Assembly: GCA_001970955.1 (NCBI GenBank) | Contig: MPUH01000082.1 | Span: 1 to 64,000 of the forward strand | Reading direction: 5' to 3' | Length of the DNA: 64,000 nucleotides | Source: Stentor coeruleus | Lineage: Eukaryota > Ciliophora > Heterotrichea > Heterotrichida > Stentoridae | Part shown: positions 19,445 through 29,131 of the stretch, in pieces | How positions within the stretch are numbered: position 1 is the stretch's first letter | Layout: each line of letters opens with the position of its first letter | Notes under the pieces: model-generated | Databases searched by the model: none | Seen by the model: only the letters and a program-made list of their open reading frames with translations | Told to the model about the DNA's origin: nothing | Made by a program: the position numbers and the translations under genes

Positions 19445-20001
19445 GTGGGCACCTTCGGGATCAAGAAATGTGCCCAATTTACGAGGTTGCCCACTTTATT
19501 CAAGTACCTTACAACATAGCTATTCTAGTTTAGGCTAAGAGATTAAATATGCATCTAAAGAAGTTTGCTTTAATTTCACTCGTTTTGACATCAAAATTTC
19601 ACTGAAGTAAGTCATAAAATCAGTAACTTTTTCAAACTAGGCTCTTTACTAAGTGCATAATTTTTTATATTCTTTAAATTTTAATATAATCTTTTTCAGT
19701 AAAATCTTTGATATCTGGATCATATTCATCACTTGACAATTCACTGTAATTATTTTCCTCTTAGTATATAAGGATGTGTTAATTCCTTTATGCTAATTAT
19801 AAATTTCATCAATTAAACTTTTTATATTTGTAATAACACCACTAGACTCTAAAGTGTGATCTATTTCTAAACATTCTGTAAACTGTATATTAAATTGCAG
19901 ATTTACTTGTATATGTTAACAATTGAAAAATGCAGAATTCGGACTCTGTTCTAAAAATTCTACCCACTTTCTGCGATTGCTCATTTTATTGAGATGCCCA
20001 C
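19445..20001 (-). mobile_element. Relic of a pogo/Tc1-mariner-like DNA transposon
   Basis: A 557-bp remnant. The ends are inverted repeats beginning GTGGGCAYCT (19445 on the plus strand, 20001 on the minus strand), with a further partly matching stretch around AAATGWGC. The GGGCA word recurs near the left end (GTGGGCACC, TGTGCCCA, TTGCCCAC at 19445-19494), like subterminal transposase-binding sites. Between the ends the minus strand shows coding-like pieces in shifting frames: MSNRRKWVEFLEQSPNSAFF near the right end, ELSSDEYDPDIKDFTEKDY in the middle, and KRVKLKQTSLDAYL near the left end. QTSLDAYL looks like a PCNA-interacting box, which pogo transposase carries at its C-terminus. Flanking bases are TA on the left and AT on the right, so a TA target duplication is not intact. 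Much too short for a whole transposase; internally deleted and old. The family call is tentative. Confidence 0.5.
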
Positions 20002-20099
20002 ATTAACAAGTTATACTGTATTTATAAAAATCTGATTTAAAAATCCATAATTTTATTTAAGGTAACAGATTAAATCAATATTTAATAATCGTTGAATAA

Positions 20100-20819
20100 A
20101 TGTCGAATATCAAAATAGAACTGATAGTGCATCCACTATGCCCATATGCCCAAAGAGCTTTGCATACTGCAGTTTTTAAATCAATCCCAGTCGAAATCAT
20201 TCATGTTTCTCTAGCTAAGCCAGAAGCCTGGTTTATTGATATCAATCCTCTAGGTGAAGTCCCAAGCTGTAGAGTAACAAAAAACAATCAAATCTACAAA
20301 CTTACTGAGTCTCTAAACATAAGCGAATTCTTAGACTCTTTTCCAGGACCTAGCCTATACCCAAAACTTGAAAATGGTCTTATTGACCCAATAGTGAAAT
20401 GCATGATTGATAATTTTATTAAACTCAAAATTGGTAGATACACTTCAGCATATCCCATAACAAACAATAGTTCACCTTCTGATGAAGAAATTGCTGAAGT
20501 AAAGAGTTCTATTGCTGAAATATCAAGCTATGTAGAAGGAGGAAATTATGTTATGCATAAAATCCTTGGCAAAAATGAAATAACTTTTGCTGATGTCATG
20601 ATGCTACCACATACAGAAAGATTTTATGTTTTTAAAAATCAAATCACTAGGTTTTTAGATGGAGTGGATTGCTCAAGCTTATGGACTTGGTATGAAAAGG
20701 TCTCAGCTGAGCCATGGGCTAGAGTTAATACAAATCCTGTTCAAAGGTTATTGAATTTTAGGAGGATAAGAACTCAGAATTATCAAGGACTTGATTTACC
20801 TTTATCTCTTTATGATTAA
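20100..20819 (+). CDS. Glutathione S-transferase-like protein (omega/CLIC-type)
   Basis: A 239-residue protein. An N-terminal thioredoxin-fold domain (about 1-80) has the redox or glutathione-binding site HPLCPYAQRA (C14), typical of omega-class GSTs, then a cis-Pro stretch (NPLGEVPSC) and TESLNISEFLD. A helical C-terminal domain fills 95-239. Cys rather than Tyr or Ser at the active site suggests glutathione-dependent thiol transferase or dehydroascorbate-reductase activity. Ends in TAA; the start lies 98 bases after the transposon relic. Confidence 0.87.
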   Translation: MSNIKIELIVHPLCPYAQRALHTAVFKSIPVEIIHVSLAKPEAWFIDINPLGEVPSCRVTKNNQIYKLTESLNISEFLDSFPGPSLYPKLENGLIDPIVKCMIDNFIKLKIGRYTSAYPITNNSSPSDEEIAEVKSSIAEISSYVEGGNYVMHKILGKNEITFADVMMLPHTERFYVFKNQITRFLDGVDCSSLWTWYEKVSAEPWARVNTNPVQRLLNFRRIRTQNYQGLDLPLSLYD

Positions 20820-21275
20820 GTCCTTGATTATTTCTTAAAGTTTTAGTTAGTTTTTATATAGCATAAATATCATGATTATTGAATATATTGATAGATTTAG
20901 GTTTTATGTGATAATTTTAGAAAAGTTTATTTAGTGGTTAAGTTTACTAATTATGTTTGTGTTAAAATTACCGAAAATTATCAGTATATAGTCAATTTAA
21001 TATATGATAATTAAGTCATAAAATAATCTACTTAAGATATGATATAGTTTATAATATAGGATAGTATGATAAACAAGTTAGAAAGATTCATATGAGGGAC
21101 AATGGATATATATCAGATTATACTATAAATAATGAATATGCTATAATAGTTGCTTAGGATGATTGCGGAAGTTTGAAAAAAATACACAAGAAATAACAAT
21201 TGCTAAAAGATAAACTTGGATTGATAGTGTCTCATTATTAAGTTCTATAATTGATTATTTAAATTTTAAACTATA
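20820..21275. other. AT-rich spacer
   Basis: No coding frame, RNA gene or repeat seen. Confidence 0.45.
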
Positions 21276-22364
21276 ATGGCCTCCTATGCTGAATTCGAAG
21301 ATGAAAAAGTTCCAACTGAAAACTGTGATATTTGCTACATGCCTCAATTAGACTTGTCTCTAAGTAAAACCCTTCCTCAATGCTCTCACTCTTTTTGCCT
21401 AAACTGTCTTACTCAATATTTTCAATATCAAATCGACAATGGGCAGGCCCATAATATACAATGCCCACATTGCTCAACAGAAATCTCACGAAGTTTAATA
21501 ATTTCCATCCTGAACACAGACTACATTGAAAAATATGATAAATTCATTTTAAGAAACAATCTTGTAAATAATCCTTATGCCAGGCTTTGTCCTCAGCCTG
21601 ATTGTGAAGGCTACGATATGGGTAGTTTAAAGAAAAAAAAGCTTATTTGCAATCTTTGCAAGCATGAGTTTTGCTTTTTTTGCACAGAAAAGTGGCATGG
21701 GAACACGAAATGCGAGAAAAAAATCGATGAAGATTTCGAAGAGTGGGCAGTAGGACACAATGTCAAATTCTGTCCGAAATGCAAAAGAAGGGTTGAAAAA
21801 AACGGTGGCTGCCCAAATATGACATGCTTATGTGGTAATCATTGGTGCTGGAGATGTGGTGGGAATGCTGCAGATCGAGATCATTGGCTTAAATGTTTAT
21901 TTGGTTATGATGTTTGGAATATTAAACGTGGAATTATAATTCTTTTAGTGTTCGCCCCAATATTTATTTACTTTATTCCTGCAGTTGTGACTATTGTTTT
22001 ACTTGATTTTATGAACGAAGCTGATGATTCATATTGGATTATTAGAAACAGGAGGTATTTTTATCCATTGTTGATATTACTTTCACCTGTAATTGAAATT
22101 CTTTTTATTGCTGTGTATGTTTTTGTTGCTCCATGCTTTATAATTTTCAGTTACTCAAGAAAATTTAAGTATTTTAGTGTTATTTTCTATATAGGAGCTC
22201 TAGGGGTCTCAGCATTTTTAGGGATTTTGGCTATTGGTTTAGCTATGATTTTATCATTTTTATCAGCTATTATTGGGTTGGTATTACTTGCTTTAAAAAT
22301 TGTGGGCAAATACACTGGCAGGGAGGTCACTGGGAATAACTTTTATCCACAAATTTTTGAGTAA
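21276..22364 (+). CDS. RBR-type E3 ubiquitin ligase with C-terminal membrane segments
   Basis: A 362-residue protein. RING1 spans C17-C66 (CDICYMPQ...CSHSFCLNCL...CPHC), the IBR domain about 85-146 (CPQPDC...CNLCKHEFCFFC), and RING2/Rcat starts at C166 (CPKCKRRVEKNGGCPNMTC). C179 in NGGC is the expected thioester cysteine of RING-HECT hybrids. From about 215 to 345 there are several hydrophobic segments, so the ligase is membrane-anchored like RNF19 or RNF144 relatives. It should pass ubiquitin from an E2 through C179 to membrane-near targets. Ends in TAA. Confidence 0.93.
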   Translation: MASYAEFEDEKVPTENCDICYMPQLDLSLSKTLPQCSHSFCLNCLTQYFQYQIDNGQAHNIQCPHCSTEISRSLIISILNTDYIEKYDKFILRNNLVNNPYARLCPQPDCEGYDMGSLKKKKLICNLCKHEFCFFCTEKWHGNTKCEKKIDEDFEEWAVGHNVKFCPKCKRRVEKNGGCPNMTCLCGNHWCWRCGGNAADRDHWLKCLFGYDVWNIKRGIIILLVFAPIFIYFIPAVVTIVLLDFMNEADDSYWIIRNRRYFYPLLILLSPVIEILFIAVYVFVAPCFIIFSYSRKFKYFSVIFYIGALGVSAFLGILAIGLAMILSFLSAIIGLVLLALKIVGKYTGREVTGNNFYPQIFE

Positions 22365-22973
22365 ATGCAAAAGAGTTTAGGATATTAGACTGCTGAATTA
22401 ACCTATTTTTAGAATTTTTATTTCAAAAAATTTGCTCTGCTTTTGGTGATTAAGCAAGCAATAAAGTTTAATAAATCATTTTATTAGTTGAACCTTGCTA
22501 GAATAAAGGTGAGAAGGTGCAGTTTATGTAGTCTTTATTAAAATATATGGTAGTTAAAAAACTGAAGATAATTAGTAAATATGTTGATGGGAAGATTAAA
22601 AAAGGGTTAATATAAGAATCTATAATTTTAAAAGAATTTTAATAGTTTTTTTTAGATTATCAATAAGTGTTTTGAAATAATTTAATATATAAAAGTTGAG
22701 TACTACTCTCTTATTCAGTATTTTCTCAAACTAAAAATTTCTAATTAAAAAATGTACATGCAGTTAATTAACTACAGCTTATATAATAACCAAAATAATA
22801 AATACTAAATTTTATTAAATTTTATTAAATCTATTTTAATCATGATATTATTGCAAAAAGCACGATTAATTCAATAAAATCCATGTGAAAAATGATTTAA
22901 TATATAAGGAGACAGCATTAAATTTGAAGATTTCTAATGCATATTAATATAACTTTACAAGGTTAATACGCTA
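22365..22973. other. AT-rich spacer between convergent genes
   Basis: About 600 bases between two stop codons. The direct repeat AAATTTTATTAAATTTTATTAAAT near 22808 is a simple AT repeat. Nothing else seen. Confidence 0.4.
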
Positions 22974-24224
22974 TTAAGCATAAATCTTCATAAGTTCCTG
23001 CTTTTCAGAAATCAATGCTTTATTAGTAATCTGTTCAGTCATTAAATGCTGATGTAAATTCGTGAGTCTCTTTTCAAGAATAGTTATTTTGATTGAAAGT
23101 TCATAATCAGACAAATTATCAATAGAATATCTCTGTTTAATTGTATTCAATGTAGGCCCTTTTATCGCCCACATATATATTCCTTTAAAACCCCATCCAG
23201 CCATATTTCTCCACATTAAACTTAAAACCTCTTTACCAATAATCCTATACCTGACACTGTTTTTCCACCCAAAAAAAATATCAAACAACACTGTAACTTT
23301 TTTCCCTTCTTCATACCCTTTAAAGATTTTAAGTAGCTCTGCTTTTTTCGATGAATTAAAAAAATCAGCCCTATTTGATACTTTTTTTCCTTGACTATAT
23401 CTTGTAAAATACTTTTTTCTATTAGCATTAACATCTCTTGTCACAATATCACTATCTTCACTTTCTTCTGTACAATAATTATCAGGTTTCCTATATTGTT
23501 TATATAAAGGTTTTTTATAATTTAATCTTTTCAAATCTGAGTTATTCCCTCCTGAAATGTAGCATTTAATTTTTTCTTGATACTGGTCTCGAATATATTC
23601 TGCCCATTTCATCATAATCACAAGCATTGTCCTTTTATCATTATATTTATATGCTTTTTCATACTTGATGTATTTAGTTTTATAGTAAGTTATATAGTTT
23701 CTCCAAGCTTTAAAAACTTTTTGCTTCATGTTTTTCATATAGAACTCAAAAGATATGTTATCTAAACCTCCAGTGTGCATTTGCCAAATCCAAAAACTTT
23801 CTACATACCTCAAGCGTAAAGATATTAGAATAGCATTTTTTAAAGCCTTTTGCCTTTCTTTTTCATTAGCTTTTTTTGGTATTAAATTTTGGGATTTCAA
23901 TTGTCTTGTATTTGACCCTTGTTTTTCATCAAGCTCAGCTAAGACATTTGTTTCGCGGATTTTTTTAGATAATTGAGAGCTTTCCATTTGACCAAAACTA
24001 TAAGTCGCAGGGTCTTGGGTGCTAAGTCCTTCTAAAGTGTTAATCAAACTTTGCCATGTTAACCGCTCTTCTGGGTCTTTGATTTTTGAAATATGCACAA
24101 GGAGTAAACTTTTGAATATTGCTTTGACTTGATCTGAGTTATTTGGTAGTTGCTCTAGAACTGCTTTCATGCTATCTTTTAAAGGATTGCTTTCACTTTC
24201 AAATAATGAAACTAAGTTGTCCAT
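22974..24224 (-). CDS. Trp-rich helical protein of unknown function
   Basis: A 416-residue protein, basic and helical, with a run of Trp-containing helices (ESFWIWQMHTGG, KVFKAWRNYITYYK, LVIMMKWAEYIRD, GWGFKGIYMWAIKG) that resemble IQ- or HEAT-like repeats in spacing, but I cannot assign a family. The last 50 residues form a coiled coil. The start codon lies inside a 67-bp stretch that appears twice around the n at 24259, so the 5' region is from a doubtful assembly join. The coding frame itself is continuous. Ends in TAA. Confidence 0.7.
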   Translation of the reverse strand: MDNLVSLFESESNPLKDSMKAVLEQLPNNSDQVKAIFKSLLLVHISKIKDPEERLTWQSLINTLEGLSTQDPATYSFGQMESSQLSKKIRETNVLAELDEKQGSNTRQLKSQNLIPKKANEKERQKALKNAILISLRLRYVESFWIWQMHTGGLDNISFEFYMKNMKQKVFKAWRNYITYYKTKYIKYEKAYKYNDKRTMLVIMMKWAEYIRDQYQEKIKCYISGGNNSDLKRLNYKKPLYKQYRKPDNYCTEESEDSDIVTRDVNANRKKYFTRYSQGKKVSNRADFFNSSKKAELLKIFKGYEEGKKVTVLFDIFFGWKNSVRYRIIGKEVLSLMWRNMAGWGFKGIYMWAIKGPTLNTIKQRYSIDNLSDYELSIKITILEKRLTNLHQHLMTEQITNKALISEKQELMKIYA

Positions 24225-24326
24225 TTATAAGGTTTTTGTTTACAAGTAATAATAAATANGCTTTCATGCTATCTTTTAAAGGATTGCTTTCACTTTCAAA
24301 TAATGAAACTAAGTTGTCCATTTATA
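24163..24326. repeat. Duplicated contig ends around an n (assembly join)
   Basis: Bases 24163-24229 and 24260-24326 are the same 67-bp sequence on either side of a single n at 24259. This is the pattern made when two overlapping contigs are scaffolded without being merged. The real sequence probably holds one copy. Confidence 0.8.
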
Positions 24327-24347
24327 CCCATATCAATACTAAACCTA

Positions 24348-25334
24348 TCACTCAACATCATCATAATTTATTCTTTTAATCTCATCTTCTGGTAAAATTA
24401 TATCCATGCTGTTCGGAGTAGAGCATTCAGGAGTATCATTTTCCCCATCAGTTGAAGAGCTCCAAACCTGTGATTCATTCGATATCTCAGGATGACTTCC
24501 TTGTGTACTATCATTACTCTTAATTTCTTCATTTTTTCTTTCTTCTCGTTCTTTTCTGCTTTTTTCAATCATTTCTCTAAAAGCTATATGGTTCCTCATC
24601 CTCTCATCCTCCTTTTCTTTATTCCACCTCTTTCTTTCTTCCCTCTCTTCCTGTACCCCTCCTCTGGCAAAAGCTTCAGCAAATCTCCTGTCTTCAGGAA
24701 AAACTGGTCTATCATCTAAAAATTTCAAATTAGGGATTTTGACAATAAGTTCTTTTCTATAATTCTGTATTTTCTTGCATAAAGGATTGCCTTGTAAATA
24801 TAACACAGCTAATTTTGGCATTTTATAAATCACATCATTAAGTATTTCAGGGTCTTCAATACGATTATGGCTTAAATCAAGAACGCTTATATTCTCAGCT
24901 TTAAGTAATCCAATAATATCATCAATACCTTTTTTGCCTATATTATTCCTTTGTAACAATAAAGTTTCTAGTTTTGGGAGATTTTCTAAACCACTTATTG
25001 ACTCTATCATGTTATCGCTAAGATTTAAGGAATGAAGGTTAGCTAATGAATCAAGGCCAGATATTGATTTTATGCAGTTTTCTTGGATGTAAAGGCATCG
25101 GAGATCTGGGCAATTTTCAAGTCCTTCGATGCTTTCTAGTGCGTTACCTTCAATGTAGAGGACTTTTAGCCCGGTGAATTCATTCATGTTTTCAATTTTC
25201 CGAAAACCTTTGTAGTGCAGGTAAAGCTTTTCGTTAAGGTATCGTGTTGAATAGTACATACGGATGTCGCTACTTAGGAGCTTTTTTAAAAACTGGTCGG
25301 TTATGCGCGGGTAATTATTTTCTTTGACCTGCAT
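24348..25334 (-). CDS. DNAAF1: Dynein axonemal assembly factor 1 (DNAAF1 / LRRC50 / ODA7)
   Basis: A 328-residue leucine-rich-repeat protein. [20 protein letters not shown] starts a row of about six SDS22-type repeats (residues 30-180). The LRR cap is followed by the family signature [23 protein letters not shown], then a charged helix ([16 protein letters not shown]). DNAAF1 helps assemble outer and inner arm dyneins in the cytoplasm, as expected in a ciliated cell. It is shorter than the human protein (725) but close to protist versions. The stop is TGA followed directly by TAG. Confidence 0.93.
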   Translation of the reverse strand: MQVKENNYPRITDQFLKKLLSSDIRMYYSTRYLNEKLYLHYKGFRKIENMNEFTGLKVLYIEGNALESIEGLENCPDLRCLYIQENCIKSISGLDSLANLHSLNLSDNMIESISGLENLPKLETLLLQRNNIGKKGIDDIIGLLKAENISVLDLSHNRIEDPEILNDVIYKMPKLAVLYLQGNPLCKKIQNYRKELIVKIPNLKFLDDRPVFPEDRRFAEAFARGGVQEEREERKRWNKEKEDERMRNHIAFREMIEKSRKEREERKNEEIKSNDSTQGSHPEISNESQVWSSSTDGENDTPECSTPNSMDIILPEDEIKRINYDDVE

Positions 25335-25649
25335 TATAATAAGGATTTAATAACTGATTAAAAAGTAACTATTTAGGAGTATATGAATGTTATATAATTA
25401 AAAACTGGAAATGAGATTGTTTAGTATAAAGAACCTTTTATTTAAACAAACTAAAGCAATAGCTATAGTATTGAAAAAATGCATTCAAATAGCACATAAT
25501 CTAAACTTCTCAGAAAAACCAAATAATAGTAAAAAAATAATTACCATAATATCCTCATACAATATTAATTAAACTATTCCAATTGCTAATCAAAAGCATA
25601 TTTTCAAGCAAAACAAGCTATTTAATTATTCCCTTCTAAACCAAAAATC
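25335..25649. other. AT-rich spacer
   Basis: No feature seen. Confidence 0.4.
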
Positions 25650-26450
25650 CTACTCTAAATTATCACAAGGGTTGATAAAGTGCCTAACAAGCATATTAGC
25701 ACTAACTGTGATTTCAATTTCTAAAATCCCTTCCTCATGCATTTTCACATCAATTTCCTTACACTTAGGGAAACTAGTGATCCCCTTCAATACCTTAGCC
25801 GAATAATTCCTCTCACACTCTCTTCTAATCTGTGACTCCACATGTTCCCCAAATGGTATCGTCACTCTAGCTCTAACAGAAGTAATATCATCTTCTGTAA
25901 GAAAATAAAGCATAGGTTTATGTGTACTAAAAGTCAAAAACACATTTTTATCTGGTCTACCATGGCAAGCAACCTCCATAGCCTGCTTAATAATCTTCAC
26001 ATCTGAGAATTTCATAGAAGCGATAATATTTTGTGAAATACCTGAATTATTTTGAAATTCAGCTTCATATGTATCTAAATAAAATTGAGAAGTAAATGAT
26101 TCATCTTCAAATAAAATCAGAAATTTGTTATCCTTGTAAGGGTATTCCATAGTAACAATTGTACCATTAGAGAACTTAGATATTGATTTTAGTACTGATC
26201 TGAATGTGGCGAAATCTAAACTGATATGTGTGTCTTTAGTAACAACATAAGTATCGAATTCCACATTATTTATATAAGCCTGCCCCATACAATTTTTTGC
26301 CGCGCTTTGGACTATGAGGATGATTCCATTATTTTTCATGCAAACTTGGATTTTCTATGTAGGGATTACTGAGCTTTGAATCGATTTCAAGCCATTGACA
26401 ATGTTTAGGAGTTCTCCTAGTTTGCTTAGCTTCAGATAGACAGCTGACAT
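25650..26450 (-). CDS. RAD1: RAD1, 9-1-1 checkpoint clamp subunit, one 15-nt intron
   Basis: Exon 1 is 26450-26370 (27 codons, starting MSAVYLKLSKLG), the intron is 26369-26355 (GTAATCCCTACATAG on the minus strand, phase 0) and exon 2 is 26354-25650, giving 261 residues ending in TAG. Splicing supplies the missing first strand and helix of the PCNA-like fold (KLSKLGELLNIVNGLKSIQ), and the rest matches Rad1 in order and length (about 280): NGIILIVQSAAKNCMGQAYI, the two-domain repeat, and MLVRHFINPCD at the end. Rad1 with Rad9 and Hus1 forms a clamp loaded at DNA damage to activate ATR. The start is 20 bases downstream of the stop of the ankyrin-like gene. Confidence 0.82.
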
Positions 26451-26470
26451 TTATAAGATAACGTATTACA

Positions 26471-27523
26471 TTAATTATTTCCTTTAATTGGAGAGTTAAC
26501 TGATTCATTTTGGCTTATGTCAAGTTGGCTTAGAAAATAATTGTCTCGATAATTGATTGAGTTTTCTTGCATGTATTTGCCTCTTCGTTCGTTCTCGTAT
26601 GATAAAAGCCTGATTTGTTGGATATCAACATCCTTTTTAGTCGTTGTGATCCCGTATTCACGCAGTTTACTCTCTAAATACTTAATGATATCAGGATCTT
26701 GAGCAACTTTAAGGTTAAACTGATACATATACTCAACATCAACACATACTTTTTCTACTAAATATCTCAAACAATTGAAATACCGTTTATCTCTATTTGA
26801 TTTACTCCCATCAATTAGGACATTTATTGCATTATGTCCAAGGTTGTTCTTAACTCTAAAGTTGAGTTTGCAGTTTTTATAAAAGAACACAATCATTTTA
26901 TAATTTCCATTCCTGCATGCCACAAGGACACAGTTTTCCCCCGTGCTTTCTTCTTTATACTCCATATCCAAAAGTCGTGGAATAAATGATTTATCCGAAA
27001 AATACGAGTATATGAAAGCCAGAATATTAATATTTTCTTGAATTGTAGCTAATTGAATTGGTAGATAGTGAGGAGAATTGAAACATAAACTTGAAATATC
27101 ATCAAAATACATCTGACTATTCATGCTTGTAACAAATTCTTGGATTTCAGGATACTCAGTTACTTCTTCTACATAATAAGGCAAGTAATACTTAAGAATA
27201 TCAATATACCCTTTCGCGCATATAATATGCAACGATGTTATTTCAGATTTAGCAAAAAGTTCTTCCATAGCTTTTGTCCTTGCCCCTAATACTCTGTGAA
27301 TATACATAAATGGTTGAACCTGACCTGTCCAGAGCGCATAGCCAAGTGCATTGAGTTTGACGTTTTTAATCTCTCCAATTTCATCATCAATTTTTCGAAG
27401 CTCGCAAAATTTCTGTGAAAGAAGTTTTACGGTTTTCATATCACTTCTTTCTATCGCTCGTAAGGCCCGGTTTACTAAAACATTTTCAGGTATATTTCGC
27501 TGATTTGGGTTACAGCAGCCCAT
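26471..27523 (-). CDS. Ankyrin-like protein with possible N-myristoylation
   Basis: A 350-residue protein. The N-terminus MGCCNPNQ is a good candidate for N-myristoylation at Gly2 and palmitoylation at Cys3/Cys4, so membrane attachment is likely. Degenerate ankyrin-type helical pairs follow (SLHIICAKGYIDILKYYLPY, PIQLATIQENINILAFIYSY, NCVLVACRNGNYKMIVFFYK, NAINVLIDG). The C-terminal 70 residues are charged. No precise family. Ends in TAA. The RAD1 start is only 20 bases further on in the same direction. Confidence 0.75.
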   Translation of the reverse strand: MGCCNPNQRNIPENVLVNRALRAIERSDMKTVKLLSQKFCELRKIDDEIGEIKNVKLNALGYALWTGQVQPFMYIHRVLGARTKAMEELFAKSEITSLHIICAKGYIDILKYYLPYYVEEVTEYPEIQEFVTSMNSQMYFDDISSLCFNSPHYLPIQLATIQENINILAFIYSYFSDKSFIPRLLDMEYKEESTGENCVLVACRNGNYKMIVFFYKNCKLNFRVKNNLGHNAINVLIDGSKSNRDKRYFNCLRYLVEKVCVDVEYMYQFNLKVAQDPDIIKYLESKLREYGITTTKKDVDIQQIRLLSYENERRGKYMQENSINYRDNYFLSQLDISQNESVNSPIKGNN

Positions 27524-27772
27524 TTATATATTAGTGAAGAAAGGTATGGAAAATAAACTTTAATTTTATTTGAAATAATAGGGAAATATTTTATGATAGG
27601 GCTTGTATAGAGTTTTATAGTGTGGGAAATAGTTTTTTTTACTGAAAATATGTATTAAGTGGCATTTTATTATTTACTGCTTATTGTTTATAGGTTTCAA
27701 ATATATCAATTGTTAAATTTACAAATTTTCAAGGGAATTTATGAAATATCTAGTTTATGAATTAAACAAAAC

Positions 27773-28042
27773 CTATGTTGAATCATTTAAGTGTGATATC
27801 TGATGTAATTTAGCATGAATAATGTCTGATATATTGTTATAAAGTATTTGATAGTATGATGTAAGTTTATTGGCAATATCGTCACAAAGGACGAACTTAT
27901 TGTCAAGGTCAACATACATAGCAATATCAACTCTAGGTGTAAGTCCTAAAGTATACTTGACGTTCTTACTACAGAGTATCAACTCTTTATCAGTTATATC
28001 GATAACCTCAGCAAGCATAATATAATCAAAAGTTGGTACCAT
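27773..28042 (-). CDS. Small protein of unknown function
   Basis: An 89-residue frame from MVPTFDYIMLAEVID to TAG. It looks like a small alpha/beta protein (LILCSKNVKYTLGLTPRVDI). The same frame continues upstream to an ATG near 28125, but through a TGA and a TAA, so a longer 5' part would need an exon I cannot define. I recognise no family; it could be real or chance. Confidence 0.4.
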   Translation of the reverse strand: MVPTFDYIMLAEVIDITDKELILCSKNVKYTLGLTPRVDIAMYVDLDNKFVLCDDIANKLTSYYQILYNNISDIIHAKLHQISHLNDST

Positions 28043-28369
28043 TCTTTATAACATAGAATTAAAGTACTGACCGCGATTTTGCATACGTCAAGTTACAGGT
28101 TGGTAATAGAAGCTGTTAATAGGCATCTTTAGCTAGTAAAGTATATATATAGCAGATGATAAATGTAATAGAGCTAATCATAAACATATATAGATAGTAT
28201 ATAACAGATTATAAATAATTTGAAGCTGATCAAAAACATATGTTAATGATATATATAATGTAAATATATTGAGAATAGCCAGGAATTGCTAATACAAGAA
28301 AAAAAGCTAGCATTAATCGCTTTGCCTTAAGCTTAAGGCTGTGTAGCTAACCATTTAGAATTGCTTTTC
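28043..28369. other. AT-rich spacer with ATATA runs
   Basis: Contains the irregular repeat TATATATAGCAGAT / ATATAGATAGTATATAACAGAT (about 28144-28210). No coding frame apart from the doubtful extension of the 89-residue gene. Confidence 0.4.
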
Positions 28370-28786
28370 CTAATTACTAAGTCTAGCTTTTTGTTTAGAT
28401 TTTTTTTGATTCTCAACAAGTTCTTTAGCTCCAATCTTTATACCTTTTATCAATGAATTTTCAATGTGAACTTTTAAACTTGGAAGCCTTATCATATCAA
28501 GAAGATAATCACGAGTAATTTTCGGAAATTCGGGATCGTCTTGAATCCTTGTGTAAGCTTTTTCTACAAATTCATCACCCATAGTATCAAGAATTTCACC
28601 GATCACAATTTCAGAGAAATCCCTAAAAATTCTTTTTGTATCTTCACTTTCCATAGCTTTAATTGTGCCATTAATAATCACATTTTCCATTCTCCACTCA
28701 ACATATTTTGCTGTACAAAATGAGCTTACTAGAATTATTACAGAAGAAGCCCCAATTTCAAATAGTTTACCAACTTTTATTTTCAT
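28370..28786 (-). CDS. Single-pass membrane protein of unknown function
   Basis: A 138-residue protein. One hydrophobic segment near the N-terminus (IGASSVIILVSSFCTAKYVEW, about 12-32) is followed by a helical region with Asp/Glu/Lys and a basic tail (QKKSKQKARLSN). It could be a signal-anchored organelle protein; the Arg/Lys-poor N-terminus argues against a classical mitochondrial presequence. No family recognised. Ends in TAG. Confidence 0.65.
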   Translation of the reverse strand: MKIKVGKLFEIGASSVIILVSSFCTAKYVEWRMENVIINGTIKAMESEDTKRIFRDFSEIVIGEILDTMGDEFVEKAYTRIQDDPEFPKITRDYLLDMIRLPSLKVHIENSLIKGIKIGAKELVENQKKSKQKARLSN

Positions 28787-29131
28787 ATTTATAAGCTAAA
28801 GTATAAGATTTATTTTCTAACTAAATCATCTTTAATAAACTTATTTAATACACAAACTTTACAACCCTTTCTCAATTCACTATACTATAATTTTCTCTAA
28901 TATTTAAGTTCCTCTCTCTAAAAGTTAACTTTACAAAAATATTATAATATTAAAATTTTTTCCACTATAATAGAAAAATTTATATCTCAGCAATATATAA
29001 AAATTAATAACTAATTATCTTTTTAATCTAATAATTACTAGTATCAATATTACAAACATAATACACATAAAACATTGTAAATTTATATTTCATAATAAAT
29101 TCTAGCTAATAGACTATTCTAAAAATAATAT
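28787..29131. other. AT-rich divergent spacer
   Basis: Upstream region of both the small membrane-protein gene and the first OSCA-like gene. Nothing specific seen. Confidence 0.4.
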
